DNA of 64,000 bases from Candidatus Chlorobium antarcticum (GTDB lineage: Bacteria; Bacteroidota; Chlorobiia; Chlorobiales; Chlorobiaceae): contig JAVCDF010000005.1 of NCBI GenBank assembly GCA_030765725.1, positions 1-64,000 of the forward strand. The letters are read 5' to 3'. Of this stretch, positions 9,936 through 18,508 are shown piece by piece; the first letter of the stretch is position 1, and each line of letters starts with the position of its first letter. Below the pieces are notes generated by a model. It had not been told where the DNA came from and ran no database searches. It saw only the letters and a program-made list of their open reading frames with translations. A program made the translations under genes and the position numbers.

Positions 9936-11576
9936 ATGAAAATATTGATGGTTCAGCCAAATTATCATTCCGGCGGAGCTGAAATTGCCGGCAACTGGAC
10001 GCCCAGCTGGGTGGCCTATATAGGTGGCGCTCTAAAAAAGGCAGGGTTTGACCAGATCCGTTTTGTAGACGCAATGGCCGACGACCTGCCGGACGAGCAG
10101 ATTGAAGAAATCATCAGGAACAACCAGCCTGATGTGGTGATGGCAACCAACATCACACCGTCCATCTTCAAAGCTCAGGACATCATGAAGATCGCCAAAA
10201 AGGTCGATCCGAAAATCAGAACCATCATGGGCGGCATCCACTCAACATTCATGTACCCGCAGGTACTGAGTGAAGCCCCTGAAACCGACTATGTCGTCCG
10301 TGGTGAAGGCGAAGAAATTGCCGTCAACCTCATCAAGGCAATCGCTGCCGGCAACGACCGCGAAACCCGCGCAGATATCACCGGAATCGCCTATATAGAC
10401 GACGAGGGCAAGGTATTTGCTACCCCGGCACACCCGGTCATTGAAGACCTCGACACCCTGTCTCCTGATTGGAGCCTTTACGACTGGGACAAGTACATCT
10501 ATACCCCGCTCAACTGCCGTCTGGCTGTACCGAACTTTGCCAGAGGATGCCCCTTCACCTGCACCTTCTGCTCGCAGTGGCAGTTCTGGCGCCGCTACCG
10601 TGCGCGCACTCCAAAAAACTTTGTGGATGAAATTGAAGTGCTGGTCAAAAAGTACAAAGTAGGTTTCTTCATACTTGCTGACGAGGAACCGACCATCAAC
10701 AAGCAGAAATTCGTCTCGCTCTGCCAGGAACTCATTGACCGCAAACTCGATATAACCTGGGGCATCAACACCCGCGTAACCGACATCATGCGAGATGCCG
10801 ACCTGCTTCCGTTCTTCCGTAAGGCCGGTCTTGTCCATGTGTCTCTCGGCACCGAAGCAGCCAGCCAGATGAACCTGAACAGGTTCCGCAAAGAGACCAC
10901 GATTGAAGAGAACAAGCTGGCCATCAAGCTGCTGCAGAAAAATGGCATTGTGGCTGAAGCGCAGTTCGTGATGGGACTTGAGCACGAAACTCCGGAAACC
11001 ATTGAGGAAACCTTCCAGCTCTGCAAAGACTGGGATCCCGATATGGCCAACTGGACCATTTATACCCCATGGCCCTTCTCCGACCTCTTCAAAGAACTCG
11101 GCGACAAGGTGGAGGTGCGCGACTACTCAAAGTACAACTTCGTATCGCCCATCATCAAGCCCGACAACATGGAGCGCGAGGATGTGCTGAAAGGCGTGCT
11201 AAAATCATACGCACGATTCTATGCCCGAAAAACCTTCTTCGGCTATCCGTGGATTAAGGATCCCTATGTACGCAAATACATGCTGGGATGCCTGAAGGCG
11301 TTTGCGCAGACAACCATCACCAAACGCTTTTACGATATCGACCGAGTGAAGACCAAGAACCGAAAGATCGAAATTGACCTTGGCTTCGACAAATCGAGAA
11401 TCCTGACTCAGGAGGAGGTCAAAAACCTCAAGGAGCTTCGCCCTGAAATGGTTCCCGACATGAGCTTCGGTCTCAAAGAAGCAGGTTACCAGCGCGAGCA
11501 CCAAGAGCACGACTGGGACGATTTTGACGAGTCAACAGTCAAAGACCGTCAGGACTCTACAGTCCGCAACTGCTGA
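9936..11576 (+). CDS. bchE: Anaerobic Mg-protoporphyrin IX monomethyl ester oxidative cyclase
   Basis: This 546-residue radical SAM enzyme forms the isocyclic ring E of (bacterio)chlorophyll without oxygen, yielding divinyl protochlorophyllide. A B12-binding-like domain occupies about residues 1-150. The [4Fe-4S] cluster motif CPFTCTFC lies at residues 205-212 (C205, C209, C212), followed by the radical SAM barrel and a C-terminal BchE-type region. A good ribosome binding site, GGAGG at 9921-9925, lies 10 bases before ATG 9936, unusually clear for this window. It follows bchH and bchM, with a terminator directly downstream, so it is the last gene of this pigment block. Absence of the oxygen-dependent cyclase here fits a strict anaerobe. 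Confidence 0.95.
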   Translation: MKILMVQPNYHSGGAEIAGNWTPSWVAYIGGALKKAGFDQIRFVDAMADDLPDEQIEEIIRNNQPDVVMATNITPSIFKAQDIMKIAKKVDPKIRTIMGGIHSTFMYPQVLSEAPETDYVVRGEGEEIAVNLIKAIAAGNDRETRADITGIAYIDDEGKVFATPAHPVIEDLDTLSPDWSLYDWDKYIYTPLNCRLAVPNFARGCPFTCTFCSQWQFWRRYRARTPKNFVDEIEVLVKKYKVGFFILADEEPTINKQKFVSLCQELIDRKLDITWGINTRVTDIMRDADLLPFFRKAGLVHVSLGTEAASQMNLNRFRKETTIEENKLAIKLLQKNGIVAEAQFVMGLEHETPETIEETFQLCKDWDPDMANWTIYTPWPFSDLFKELGDKVEVRDYSKYNFVSPIIKPDNMEREDVLKGVLKSYARFYARKTFFGYPWIKDPYVRKYMLGCLKAFAQTTITKRFYDIDRVKTKNRKIEIDLGFDKSRILTQEEVKNLKELRPEMVPDMSFGLKEAGYQREHQEHDWDDFDESTVKDRQDSTVRNC

Positions 11577-11600
11577 GGCGGAAAACGAAAGGCAACACGA

Positions 11601-11633
11601 AGAAAACCCTCCATCACGGAGGGTTTTCTTTTT
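11601..11633 (+). terminator. Rho-independent terminator after bchE
   Basis: The stem AGAAAACCCTCC / GGAGGGTTTTCT has a 5-base loop and a T-rich tail. It lies 24 bases after the bchE stop and ends the bch block; the convergent hsp20 ends 20 bases further on. Confidence 0.88.
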
Positions 11634-11652
11634 AACAGAGCGCCGATCAGGT

Positions 11653-12072
11653 TCACTTGACGGGAATTTCAACGCCCCGCTTGGGCTCAGCCTCTTTTTT
11701 CGGTACCACAATTTTCAGCACACCATTGTCGTAACTCGCATCAATGTGCTCTGAATCAACATTGTCACCCACGGTAAAGCTTCTGCTGAGGCTGCCCCAC
11801 GAGCGTTCAATCCGGTGATAGCCTTTTTTCTTCTCTTCCTCGCTGTGCTCCCGTTCCGCACTGATTGAAAGCACATCATCCTCCATCGATACCGTCACAT
11901 CCTCCTTTTTCATTCCCGGCATGTCTGCCTCAATGAAAATCGCCTTCTCATCTTCACTTATGTCAACCTTGAATGCCGGCGTCATCATTGAAGTGAAAAA
12001 CGGCGACACCTTGTCGGTGAACACATCTTCAAACATCTTCATGGGGTCCCTTCCATACAGCTTCAGTGCCAT
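11653..12072 (-). CDS. hsp20: Small heat shock protein, Hsp20/alpha-crystallin family
   Basis: A 139-residue cytoplasmic holdase chaperone that binds unfolding proteins in large oligomers. The alpha-crystallin domain spans about residues 33-128, with the family-typical stretches FIEADMPGMKKEDV and YDNGVLKIVVPKK. The C-terminus ends VEIPVK, where IPV is the usual I/V-x-I/V-type oligomerisation motif. ATG 12072 is preferred because GGAG lies 8 bases upstream; a GTG one codon earlier is also in frame. The gene is monocistronic and converges on bchE. Confidence 0.93.
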   Translation of the reverse strand: MALKLYGRDPMKMFEDVFTDKVSPFFTSMMTPAFKVDISEDEKAIFIEADMPGMKKEDVTVSMEDDVLSISAEREHSEEEKKKGYHRIERSWGSLSRSFTVGDNVDSEHIDASYDNGVLKIVVPKKEAEPKRGVEIPVK

Positions 12073-12090
12073 CACTGCATCTCCTTTGTC

Positions 12091-12109
12091 TTGGCCAAAA
12101 CCTTGGCCA
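12091..12109. promoter_or_regulatory. Repeated TTGGCCA heptamers upstream of hsp20
   Basis: Two copies of TTGGCCA at 12091-12097 and 12103-12109 lie 12 bases apart, 19-37 bases upstream of the hsp20 start. The core TTGGCCAA is itself palindromic. The spacing is about one helical turn, so an operator is possible. It does not match the CIRCE element. No experimental support. Confidence 0.22.
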
Positions 12110-12170
12110 TTAACATGAAAAGGGGGATATCAATGGAACACAGGAAAAGCGGGAAAAATTCCTACGACGC

Positions 12171-13094
12171 CTATTGAGCCTTTTTCCCGGCGCTCGGTCT
12201 TGCGCACTTTTTCAGCTGCGTGCCAAAACCAAGCCTGTCAGCAATATTGGCTTCAGAATCGATAACCGGACGGATAAGCGGCGAGGCCGCTGTCAAGAGA
12301 GTTGTTACACCAGGGCCGTGGCCGGCCTCAAGGCAGTTGCTGTGCACCACAATGCCAATACTCACCGCTCCTTTCCGATAAGCCCTTCCATATCGGTTGT
12401 CGTGATCCATAAGAGCCACAAAGTCACCCAGCCTGATCCGCTCAAGCCCGAACTGTTCAACCGTTTCCGGGTCGCTCGTCATAATATCGTAATCTCCCTT
12501 CGCCACATGTGCCGAACCAATGCCAGAGCCCATGCAGACTGCCGGCACCATGGTTGTAACGGGAACCTCAAGCACTCCACCGGCGACCTCCCTTATCTTC
12601 ATGGCGTGCAGCAGCCGGGGATCGAGGTTGAACGAGGCAATTTCGGGATAGTCCAGAAGCTTCAGCCCCTGACCATGCCCCCTGATGATTATGGTGTCGC
12701 TGTAGAGCATCTTTTCCTTGGCATCACGAGGGAAATCCACAATCACATGTTCAGAGCCACCATGATGGCCAAGCACAGTTCCTTCTGCACCCTTCGCCTC
12801 CCCGGTCATAACAGTGGCGCGGTTGCCGGCGCAGGAATATATCTGCAGTCCCACATTGGGATGCTCGAACGGCTTCAGTGTGTCGGCAGTACAGCTCACT
12901 CCGGGCTCAATATGGTCGCCCTCCCATCCGAATGCAGCGTCGCCAGCCTGGATGTTCAGGGTAATTCCACCTATCGAGGGAAGAATGAAAGGAGTTCCCT
13001 GATGGTCCACCTCCCAATTTCCCCTTGTCCGGGGCTGTCCTGGTTGGCACTGAAGGAGAAATTCCACCAGCCACTCCTCATTTGTTCTGATCAT
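12171..13094 (-). CDS. DUF4438 family protein
   Basis: The 307-residue soluble protein resembles the DUF4438 family, known from thermophilic bacteria and structurally characterised without an assigned reaction. It begins [14 protein letters not shown] and contains [19 protein letters not shown], the Gly-rich [19 protein letters not shown], and a late His-rich stretch ([12 protein letters not shown]). No signal peptide or membrane segment is seen. It is divergent from the M23 peptidase and upstream of hsp20 on the same strand. The family name comes from recalled sequence features, so confidence in it is moderate; the gene itself is clear from length and codon bias. A similarly long frame on the opposite strand is taken as a shadow. 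Confidence 0.75.
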   Translation of the reverse strand: MIRTNEEWLVEFLLQCQPGQPRTRGNWEVDHQGTPFILPSIGGITLNIQAGDAAFGWEGDHIEPGVSCTADTLKPFEHPNVGLQIYSCAGNRATVMTGEAKGAEGTVLGHHGGSEHVIVDFPRDAKEKMLYSDTIIIRGHGQGLKLLDYPEIASFNLDPRLLHAMKIREVAGGVLEVPVTTMVPAVCMGSGIGSAHVAKGDYDIMTSDPETVEQFGLERIRLGDFVALMDHDNRYGRAYRKGAVSIGIVVHSNCLEAGHGPGVTTLLTAASPLIRPVIDSEANIADRLGFGTQLKKCARPSAGKKAQ

Positions 13095-13242
13095 TAGATT
13101 TCTCTTGTCTGGTTACTGAAGTTCATCCGAATTCAAGGATTATATCACACAGAGGTTTCTCAAAAGAGAAAAAAATGTTAATTTTACGAGACCCCTTCTA
13201 AATTCAGCCTCCATCATACCGCCAATATACTGTTGACGCACA

Positions 13243-14595
13243 ATGAAAAAACTACAGGCTTTTGTAAGTCATTTCGCCCGAATCGGATCGCAATATAAAG
13301 AAAAGATAACCCCGGCTCATTTTCTGTCGCTCCTTACAGGAGGCCTGGTCTTCATCTTTTTCCTTCTCTCCATATTTATTCCGCATTCCGGCCACTATGC
13401 CGACGAACTTGGAGTCACAGGCGACGGGCAGACTGTCACCATTGAAGAAACTCCGCAGGAAAAAGCCCCCGTCATCACCAAAAGAACTGTAAAATATGGC
13501 CAGTCCTTTTACAGCATTCTTCAGTCAGAAGGCCTTTCCCCTCAAGAAATACATGAGATAACCGCACAGCTCAAGGGAACATTCAGCATCCGCTCGTTCA
13601 GCCCCGGCAAAATCTATGAAACAGAAACAAGCGGCGACGGCTGCCTCATCCGCTTCTCTTACTTTCAGGACCGAGCAACAACCATAACCGTCCAACGGGA
13701 AATAGAGAACGGCCCCTTCAGCGTCAACAAAGATATCAGGGACTATGAAACCCGCACCGTCGCCCTTGAGGGAACGGTAGAACACAGCCTGGCCCGATCA
13801 CTGCAGGCAAAAGGCCGGAGAGGGTTGCTTCCCGGTATGCAGAAGCTGCTTGGAACAAGGGTTGATTTCCGCCACGACATTTCTCCTAGCACGCAATACA
13901 GGGTACTGTTTGAAGAAAAATGGATGGGAGACGAGTTTATCAGCACGGGAACCATTCTTACGACGGAGCTCACACTGCCCGACAAAACCTGCCGCGCTTA
14001 TCGCTACACCGACGCAAAAGGAGTCGCCGGATATTATGACGAAAAAGGCCGTTCAGTTGAACGCATCGCTCGTTTTGCCAAACCCTGCAATTACTCCAGG
14101 GTGTCCAGCCGCTTCGGGTACCGGACGCACCCCATATTCAAGACAAGGCATTTTCATGGAGGGGTAGACCTTGCCGCACCATCAGGCACGCCGGTCAAAG
14201 CCACTGCCAATGGCAGGGTTATCTTCAAAGGACGCAAAGGTGGAGCCGGTAACATGGTCACTATCGCTCATGCCGGAGGAGACCGCTCACAGTATCTGCA
14301 CCTGAGCCGGTTTGCAGTCAAAACCCGCTACGGAGCCACAGTAAAGCAGGGCCAAGTGATTGGCTTTGTCGGCTCTACAGGCAACTCCACCGGACCGCAC
14401 CTTGATTTTCGGATTATCCACCGCGGCAAACACATCAACCCCCTCACCGCTTTCGGCACCACCTCGTCCAGAACCATTGCCCGTAAGGAGATGGTCGATT
14501 TTCTTGCTGAAATAAGCCTCATGAAGGCAAAGCTGGACGACAGAAGCCTTTTCATTGCCGGCTCTGACAAGCAGCAAGGCGGAGCGTTCCTGTAG
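13243..14595 (+). CDS. M23 family metallopeptidase, membrane anchored
   Basis: A 450-residue envelope protein with one N-terminal transmembrane helix (about residues 26-48), a periplasmic middle region of the OapA/LysM-like type with KYGQSFYSILQSEGLS near residue 85, and a C-terminal LytM/M23 domain. The zinc-site motifs HFHGGVD (about residues 303-309) and HLD (about 386-388) are both present, so endopeptidase activity on peptidoglycan cross-bridges is plausible. Such proteins act in cell-wall remodelling, or, when degenerate, as activators of amidases. It stands alone between divergent and convergent neighbours. Confidence 0.9.
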   Translation: MKKLQAFVSHFARIGSQYKEKITPAHFLSLLTGGLVFIFFLLSIFIPHSGHYADELGVTGDGQTVTIEETPQEKAPVITKRTVKYGQSFYSILQSEGLSPQEIHEITAQLKGTFSIRSFSPGKIYETETSGDGCLIRFSYFQDRATTITVQREIENGPFSVNKDIRDYETRTVALEGTVEHSLARSLQAKGRRGLLPGMQKLLGTRVDFRHDISPSTQYRVLFEEKWMGDEFISTGTILTTELTLPDKTCRAYRYTDAKGVAGYYDEKGRSVERIARFAKPCNYSRVSSRFGYRTHPIFKTRHFHGGVDLAAPSGTPVKATANGRVIFKGRKGGAGNMVTIAHAGGDRSQYLHLSRFAVKTRYGATVKQGQVIGFVGSTGNSTGPHLDFRIIHRGKHINPLTAFGTTSSRTIARKEMVDFLAEISLMKAKLDDRSLFIAGSDKQQGGAFL

Positions 14596-14601
14596 CTCGC
14601 A

Positions 14602-15021
14602 TCACTCAGGATTCACTCGTCCCCGCAGCACTTTCTTTCGGCTCTGCCGGCTTTTCTCCTCAAGCCGTTTCACCCCGGCACTGCGCTTTGGCTTCGTAGG
14701 CCTCCGGCTTGCCGGCTCAACAGCGGCCGCATCAACAAGAGCCTGAAGACGAAGAAACGCATCTTCACGATTTTTCTCCTGTGAGCGGAACCGCTGCGCC
14801 CTGATTCCAAGCACTCCTCCTTTTGATATCCTACGGTCACGGCCGCCTAAAAGCCGCTCTTTCACCACCAGAGGAAGCGAAGATGCCACTATGTCGAAGG
14901 TGAGATGCACTGCTGTTTCCACTTTATTGACATTCTGGCCTCCCGCACCGGACGAGCGCATGAAACTGAGAGCTACTTCATCAAGAGAGACTGCTATCCT
15001 TTTTGCCGAGACGCTGTTCAC
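14602..15021 (-). CDS. arfB: Alternative ribosome-rescue factor ArfB, peptidyl-tRNA hydrolase
   Basis: ArfB (YaeJ) enters stalled ribosomes lacking a stop codon and hydrolyses the peptidyl-tRNA. The catalytic loop SGAGGQNVNK places GGQ at residues 27-29 of a 139-residue protein, close to the E. coli protein in both position and length. The C-terminal tail is Lys/Arg-rich, as needed to thread into the empty mRNA channel. The start chosen is GTG 15021, which overlaps the stop of the preceding HAD gene as GTGA and indicates translational coupling. An upstream in-frame ATG at 15126 would add residues that align with nothing in the family. Confidence 0.9.
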   Translation of the reverse strand: MNSVSAKRIAVSLDEVALSFMRSSGAGGQNVNKVETAVHLTFDIVASSLPLVVKERLLGGRDRRISKGGVLGIRAQRFRSQEKNREDAFLRLQALVDAAAVEPASRRPTKPKRSAGVKRLEEKSRQSRKKVLRGRVNPE

Positions 15022-15632
15022 GACCACAGGGATGAATTGGTTGAATGTTGCTTTATGGCAGCAAGTGTTTCCGGCCATGAGGAAAACCGGACACTCCGAA
15101 TGCCCTGGCGGGCGGCTGAATCGCAATTATCCTCTCTGTCATCAATAAGAAGCAACTGTTCTGGCTGAACGCCACTGTCCGTCAACACATGCCGGAAGGC
15201 TTCATCACTGCTTTTCAGGCTGCCATACATGTAAGAAAGATAGTACCGCTCACGGTTAGCAAGATGAGGGACTGTGAGAGAGAGAAAGTCAAAATGCATT
15301 GGGTCGGTATCGCTCATAATCCAAAGACGGTGCTCTTCGCAGAGAGCTCTCACCCCCTCCAAAGCGCCTTCCAGCGGGGAAAAAATCTCCTGCCACGCCG
15401 TGATCATGCACTCCCGCTGCATATACCTGAGAAGTGGATCCTCAGCCATAAGATCAATGAATGCCGCAGGGTCCAAGAGGCCGCGATCCAGACGGCTCTT
15501 CAGTGCACCGACGCAGTATCTGTCAAAAATTTGAAGGGGAATCCGGTCGCCCGGAGCGGCAACGGCATTACAGAACGCATAAAAATCCACGCGCACCATA
15601 ACATTACCGATATCAAGAAGAATAACGCCCAT
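15018..15632 (-). CDS. HAD superfamily hydrolase, YihX-like
   Basis: The 204-residue protein belongs to the HAD phosphatases. Motif I is LLDIGNV with nucleophile Asp7. The usual second Asp is replaced by Gly, as in the YihX (glucose-1-phosphate phosphatase) and epoxide-hydrolase-N-domain branch. MSDTDP supplies motif II, GSLKSSDEAF the motif III Lys, and LLIDDREDN motif IV. A helical cap is inserted between motifs I and II. A sugar phosphate substrate is likely but not provable. It overlaps arfB by 4 bases, and cspA lies upstream on the same strand, so a cspA-HAD-arfB unit is possible. Confidence 0.88.
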   Translation of the reverse strand: MGVILLDIGNVMVRVDFYAFCNAVAAPGDRIPLQIFDRYCVGALKSRLDRGLLDPAAFIDLMAEDPLLRYMQRECMITAWQEIFSPLEGALEGVRALCEEHRLWIMSDTDPMHFDFLSLTVPHLANRERYYLSYMYGSLKSSDEAFRHVLTDSGVQPEQLLLIDDREDNCDSAARQGIRSVRFSSWPETLAAIKQHSTNSSLWS

Positions 15633-15665
15633 AAAATCCGCATCCTTTTTCAGGCCACAGAAACC

Positions 15666-15752
15666 TTAACCCATACCCACAGGAACAGGTGCAGAGGTAC
15701 TCCCCGACTGATTGCCGGAATTGTACTCACGCAGGGCAACGGCCTTAGCCAT
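15666..15752 (-). CDS. Possible 28-residue small protein
   Basis: A short frame lies in the 175-base gap between the HAD gene and cspA, on the same strand as both. It reads ATG through TAA with 28 sense codons. The peptide begins MAKAVALREYN and ends in a Ser/Gly/Pro-rich tail, VPVGMG. Codon use fits the genome, but the ribosome binding site (ACAGGCG) is weak and the frame is short enough to arise by chance. No transmembrane helix, no known family. Confidence 0.28.
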   Translation of the reverse strand: MAKAVALREYNSGNQSGSTSAPVPVGMG

Positions 15753-15807
15753 CGCCTGTTGTGATTATTGCTGTAGGGGGAAACTGATGCTTGGGATGAG
15801 TACGCTC

Positions 15808-16017
15808 TCAGAGAGGAGTTACATTTCCTGCCTGAAGCCCCTTATCGCCCTGAGACACCTCCATGGTGACCTTCTGCCCTTCTACCAGGGTTTTACGACC
15901 GGAACCGTTGATTGCACTGTAATGCACAAACACATCTTTACCCTCGCTCTGCTGGATAAAGCCGTATCCCTTTTCCTCGTTAAACCACTTGACGGTTCCT
16001 TCAACCTGATTATCCAT
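15808..16017 (-). CDS. csp: Cold-shock domain protein
   Basis: The 69-residue OB-fold nucleic-acid chaperone prevents secondary structure in mRNA. Both RNA-binding motifs are intact: KGYGFI (RNP1) and VFVHYS (RNP2), and the protein starts with the usual [11 protein letters not shown] stretch. A ribosome binding site AGAGGA lies 5 bases before the ATG. The upstream leader can form two hairpins, as expected for cold-inducible csp transcripts. It could be transcribed together with the HAD and arfB genes downstream. Confidence 0.95.
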   Translation of the reverse strand: MDNQVEGTVKWFNEEKGYGFIQQSEGKDVFVHYSAINGSGRKTLVEGQKVTMEVSQGDKGLQAGNVTPL

Positions 16018-16038
16018 TATGTCCTCTTATTATGTTTA

Positions 16039-16084
16039 CCGGAAAATCCGGCTTTGCCCAAGGGCGCACTTCTATTGCACCCTT
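16039..16084 (-). promoter_or_regulatory. Structured 5' leader of the cold-shock gene
   Basis: Two hairpins lie upstream of the start codon on the csp strand: AAGGGTGC / GCGCCCTT at 16060-16084 (8 pairs including one G-U, 9-base loop) and CCGGA / TCCGG at 16039-16051. Structured leaders that change fold with temperature control many csp mRNAs, but whether this one does so is inference. Confidence 0.35.
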
Positions 16085-16161
16085 AAGCATAATGTACTCA
16101 CTCTCCAGTGAATCCAAAAGCAAGATTTGCAGTTTGCACTTCTTTTTAAAGCAAAAAATGC

Positions 16162-16192
16162 AAAAAAAACAGCCCCTGACCGCCCCCAGGGG
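16162..16192 (-). terminator. Rho-independent terminator after the WD40 gene
   Basis: On the minus strand, CCCCTG pairs with CAGGGG around a short loop and is followed by a run of eight T after CTG. It begins 16 bases past the WD40 stop codon and separates that gene from csp. Confidence 0.8.
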
Positions 16193-16207
16193 TTAAAAAC
16201 TGACTCC

Positions 16208-17167
16208 TCATGGGGTCGTTGTGACGCCCCAAATCTTAATTTTCCGATCGTCACTGCCGCTGACAATGGTCTTTCCGTCCGGAGAAATATCCACCGACTG
16301 CACCTCAAGCACATGGCCGCGATAGGTATGAAGCAGTTTGCCTGTGGCAGCATCCCAAAGCCTAACCGACTCATCATTGGCCACACTGGCAACCATTGTG
16401 CCATCAGGGCTGTAACAGAGTCCCCGAACCGCATCTTCATGAGCCTCAAGCACAAGCACTACACTGCCGCTGGCAGCGTCAAGAATCCTCACCTTTGCGT
16501 CGCGACCACCCAAAGCAATAAACCGATCATCAGGGCTGAAAGCGACCGTATGCGAAAGTTTGTCGCCGGTCATATAGTTGGCGATGTTTTTGCCTGTAGC
16601 CGCGTCCCACAGCTTGATAACCGGCTCCTCACCACAACTCACAATTTTAGTTCCGTCATGGCTATAGGCGAGGCTCTCGATATAGGATTTGTGTCCCTCG
16701 AATACCGCTGTCTCTTTGCCGGTTTCAACATCCCAAAGCCGTATGGTGGTATCGCGTGAGCAACTGGCCACTGTTTTGCTGTCGGGGCTGAACGACACCA
16801 TGCGAACCGCGGTATTGTGCCCTTTGCACACATGACTGCAGGTTCCGGTGGCTGCGTCCCATATCCTGACGGTGCTGTCGGTACTTCCGCTGGCAATCCA
16901 ACGCCCGTCACGGCTGTAGTCAATGCACTCAACCCAGGTCTCATGGCCCTTCATGGTATGGATGACCGACCCTGAAGCAACATCCCACAGCATAACCAGT
17001 TCATCGAACCCGCCGCTGGCAAGCTTTGTGCCGTCGGCACTGAAACGGACACCGAGAACCCTGTCAAGATGGCCCTCAAGCGTGGCCTTGAGGTTGTCAT
17101 CTTCAATCACCTTCGGGAAGACCAATTCCTCCTCTTTTTTTCCAAAAAATTTTGACAGAAAACCCAT
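16208..17167 (-). CDS. WD40 repeat protein, single seven-bladed propeller
   Basis: Of the 319 residues, an N-terminal 25-residue stretch (MGFLSKFFGKKEEE) precedes seven WD40 repeats, each with GH about 10 residues into the blade and ending WD or a variant. The first four blades end LWD, IWD, LWD, LWD; blade five is degenerate and ends ILD; blade six ends LWD and blade seven IWG. Seven blades are enough to close one propeller. No enzymatic, kinase or protease domain is attached and no signal peptide is present, so it is probably a cytoplasmic protein-interaction scaffold. The partner is unknown. It has its own terminator, and the upstream cruC is 118 bases away. Confidence 0.9.
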   Translation of the reverse strand: MGFLSKFFGKKEEELVFPKVIEDDNLKATLEGHLDRVLGVRFSADGTKLASGGFDELVMLWDVASGSVIHTMKGHETWVECIDYSRDGRWIASGSTDSTVRIWDAATGTCSHVCKGHNTAVRMVSFSPDSKTVASCSRDTTIRLWDVETGKETAVFEGHKSYIESLAYSHDGTKIVSCGEEPVIKLWDAATGKNIANYMTGDKLSHTVAFSPDDRFIALGGRDAKVRILDAASGSVVLVLEAHEDAVRGLCYSPDGTMVASVANDESVRLWDAATGKLLHTYRGHVLEVQSVDISPDGKTIVSGSDDRKIKIWGVTTTP

Positions 17168-17285
17168 GGTGTGTTCATTTAATTATTGCGTGCACAAAAT
17201 CTGTAAACTTTCAACGACACATCTGTGCACAAAAATGTCTGTAGAATTTAAAAAAAATTATTCCCTTCACCCAAATCCCCGTTAT

Positions 17286-18434
17286 TTACGAAAACTTATA
17301 CCTTCGTCCTTTCCATTCAGCCCCGCTACTCCAAGCCATAAGACGGAACGAATTCAGAGCGATTGCAACAAGAACAAGCCTGGCAAGCGGGTCAAGCATC
17401 GCAAAAGCTACAGACTGGCGGAAACGGAATGCAATCAGCACGCGTGAGAGCAGCACCAGAACAATCTGAAGAAGCGGCAGAAGAAACTCCGCCAGCCCAA
17501 ATGAACCTGCCACCACGGAAGTAAGCATAAAAATCCAGGGAGCAACGAAGAGCAGAAGGGTAAAAGAAATCATGCCGACAAGGCTCGGTATACTGTAGCT
17601 CAGACCGGCAAAAAGATTTTTGGAAAAACCCGCCCACACCTCCCGGAAATTCCGATACATTCTGCAGCTGAGGGCGTCGGTTCCATTAAAAGCCGCAACG
17701 CGCCCGCCCATTGACTTCACCTTCATGCAGAGCCACACATCCTCAACAAGGTTGCACCGGACAGCCTCATGCCCTCCGAAACGACTGTAGAAATCACGAC
17801 GGAAAAGAATGAACTGACCGTTGGCAAAACAGAATGATGGGCGCTGGCTGCTTCTGACAAGCCGAAGAGGCAGCAGCGAAACCAGAATGACATAGACCAT
17901 GGGAACAACGACCTTTTCCCAGAAGGAACCGAGCTCCTGAAAGGGAGTCAACGAGAGCATGTCGGCCCCTGATTCATGGAGGGCGGCCACCGACCGGGAA
18001 AGCGCGTCCGACTCATGCGCCGTATCGGCATCGGTAAACAGAAACATGTCGCCGCGGGCCTCACGCGCAAGCTGAAAACATGCCCAGCTCTTTCCATGCC
18101 ATCCTTCCGGCAGCGGCTCCCCGGAATATGTGCGAACCCGGCCCCCACCGTCCGTTTCAAGCTGTCGAAGAATCTCAGCTGTGCGGTCGGTTGAGCCGTC
18201 ATCAAGCACGAGAATCTCAAAATCGTGGTACTTCTGCCTCTGCAGCGAGCCAATGCAGCGTGAAATTGTGTCCTCTTCGTTGCGCGCGGGAACCAGAACC
18301 GATACCATCGGCCCGTTCCCCTCGCTACCCTCCCGGACCGGGGGAAGCGGACGAAGTTCAATGAGATTGGAAATCAGTATGGCCCCCAGCACAATGAGAG
18401 CACCGAGAACCAAAAGCTGGTAGAATAAAAGCAT
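17286..18434 (-). CDS. cruC: Membrane glycosyltransferase family 2, probable chlorobactene glucosyltransferase
   Basis: A 382-residue GT2 enzyme anchored by an N-terminal transmembrane helix and three or more C-terminal helices. The catalytic domain shows VSVLVPARNEEDTI, VLDDGSTD, the metal-binding FTDADT and the acceptor-side NGQFILFRRDFY. In Chlorobaculum tepidum, CruC glucosylates chlorobactene in the chlorosome. There, the cruC and bchK loci are a few genes apart as I recall, and here hisG, lpxH, a kinase-like gene and bchK follow upstream in the same orientation, which supports the name. ATG 18434 is used; GTG 18455 is an in-frame alternative. It could be another carotenoid or lipid glycosyltransferase. 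Confidence 0.75.
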   Translation of the reverse strand: MLLFYQLLVLGALIVLGAILISNLIELRPLPPVREGSEGNGPMVSVLVPARNEEDTISRCIGSLQRQKYHDFEILVLDDGSTDRTAEILRQLETDGGGRVRTYSGEPLPEGWHGKSWACFQLAREARGDMFLFTDADTAHESDALSRSVAALHESGADMLSLTPFQELGSFWEKVVVPMVYVILVSLLPLRLVRSSQRPSFCFANGQFILFRRDFYSRFGGHEAVRCNLVEDVWLCMKVKSMGGRVAAFNGTDALSCRMYRNFREVWAGFSKNLFAGLSYSIPSLVGMISFTLLLFVAPWIFMLTSVVAGSFGLAEFLLPLLQIVLVLLSRVLIAFRFRQSVAFAMLDPLARLVLVAIALNSFRLMAWSSGAEWKGRRYKFS

Positions 18435-18508
18435 GGACAGCAAAAGAAAATGCACTCCCCGCCCCCCGGCTTACTGGGGACAAAAGCGCGGGGGAAGGCT
18501 TGTGGGGG

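Noticed and set aside
12174-13097. A 307-codon open frame exactly opposite the DUF4438 gene
   Set aside because: It mirrors the real gene in length and position and lacks motifs; GC bias of the coding strand produces long open antisense frames.
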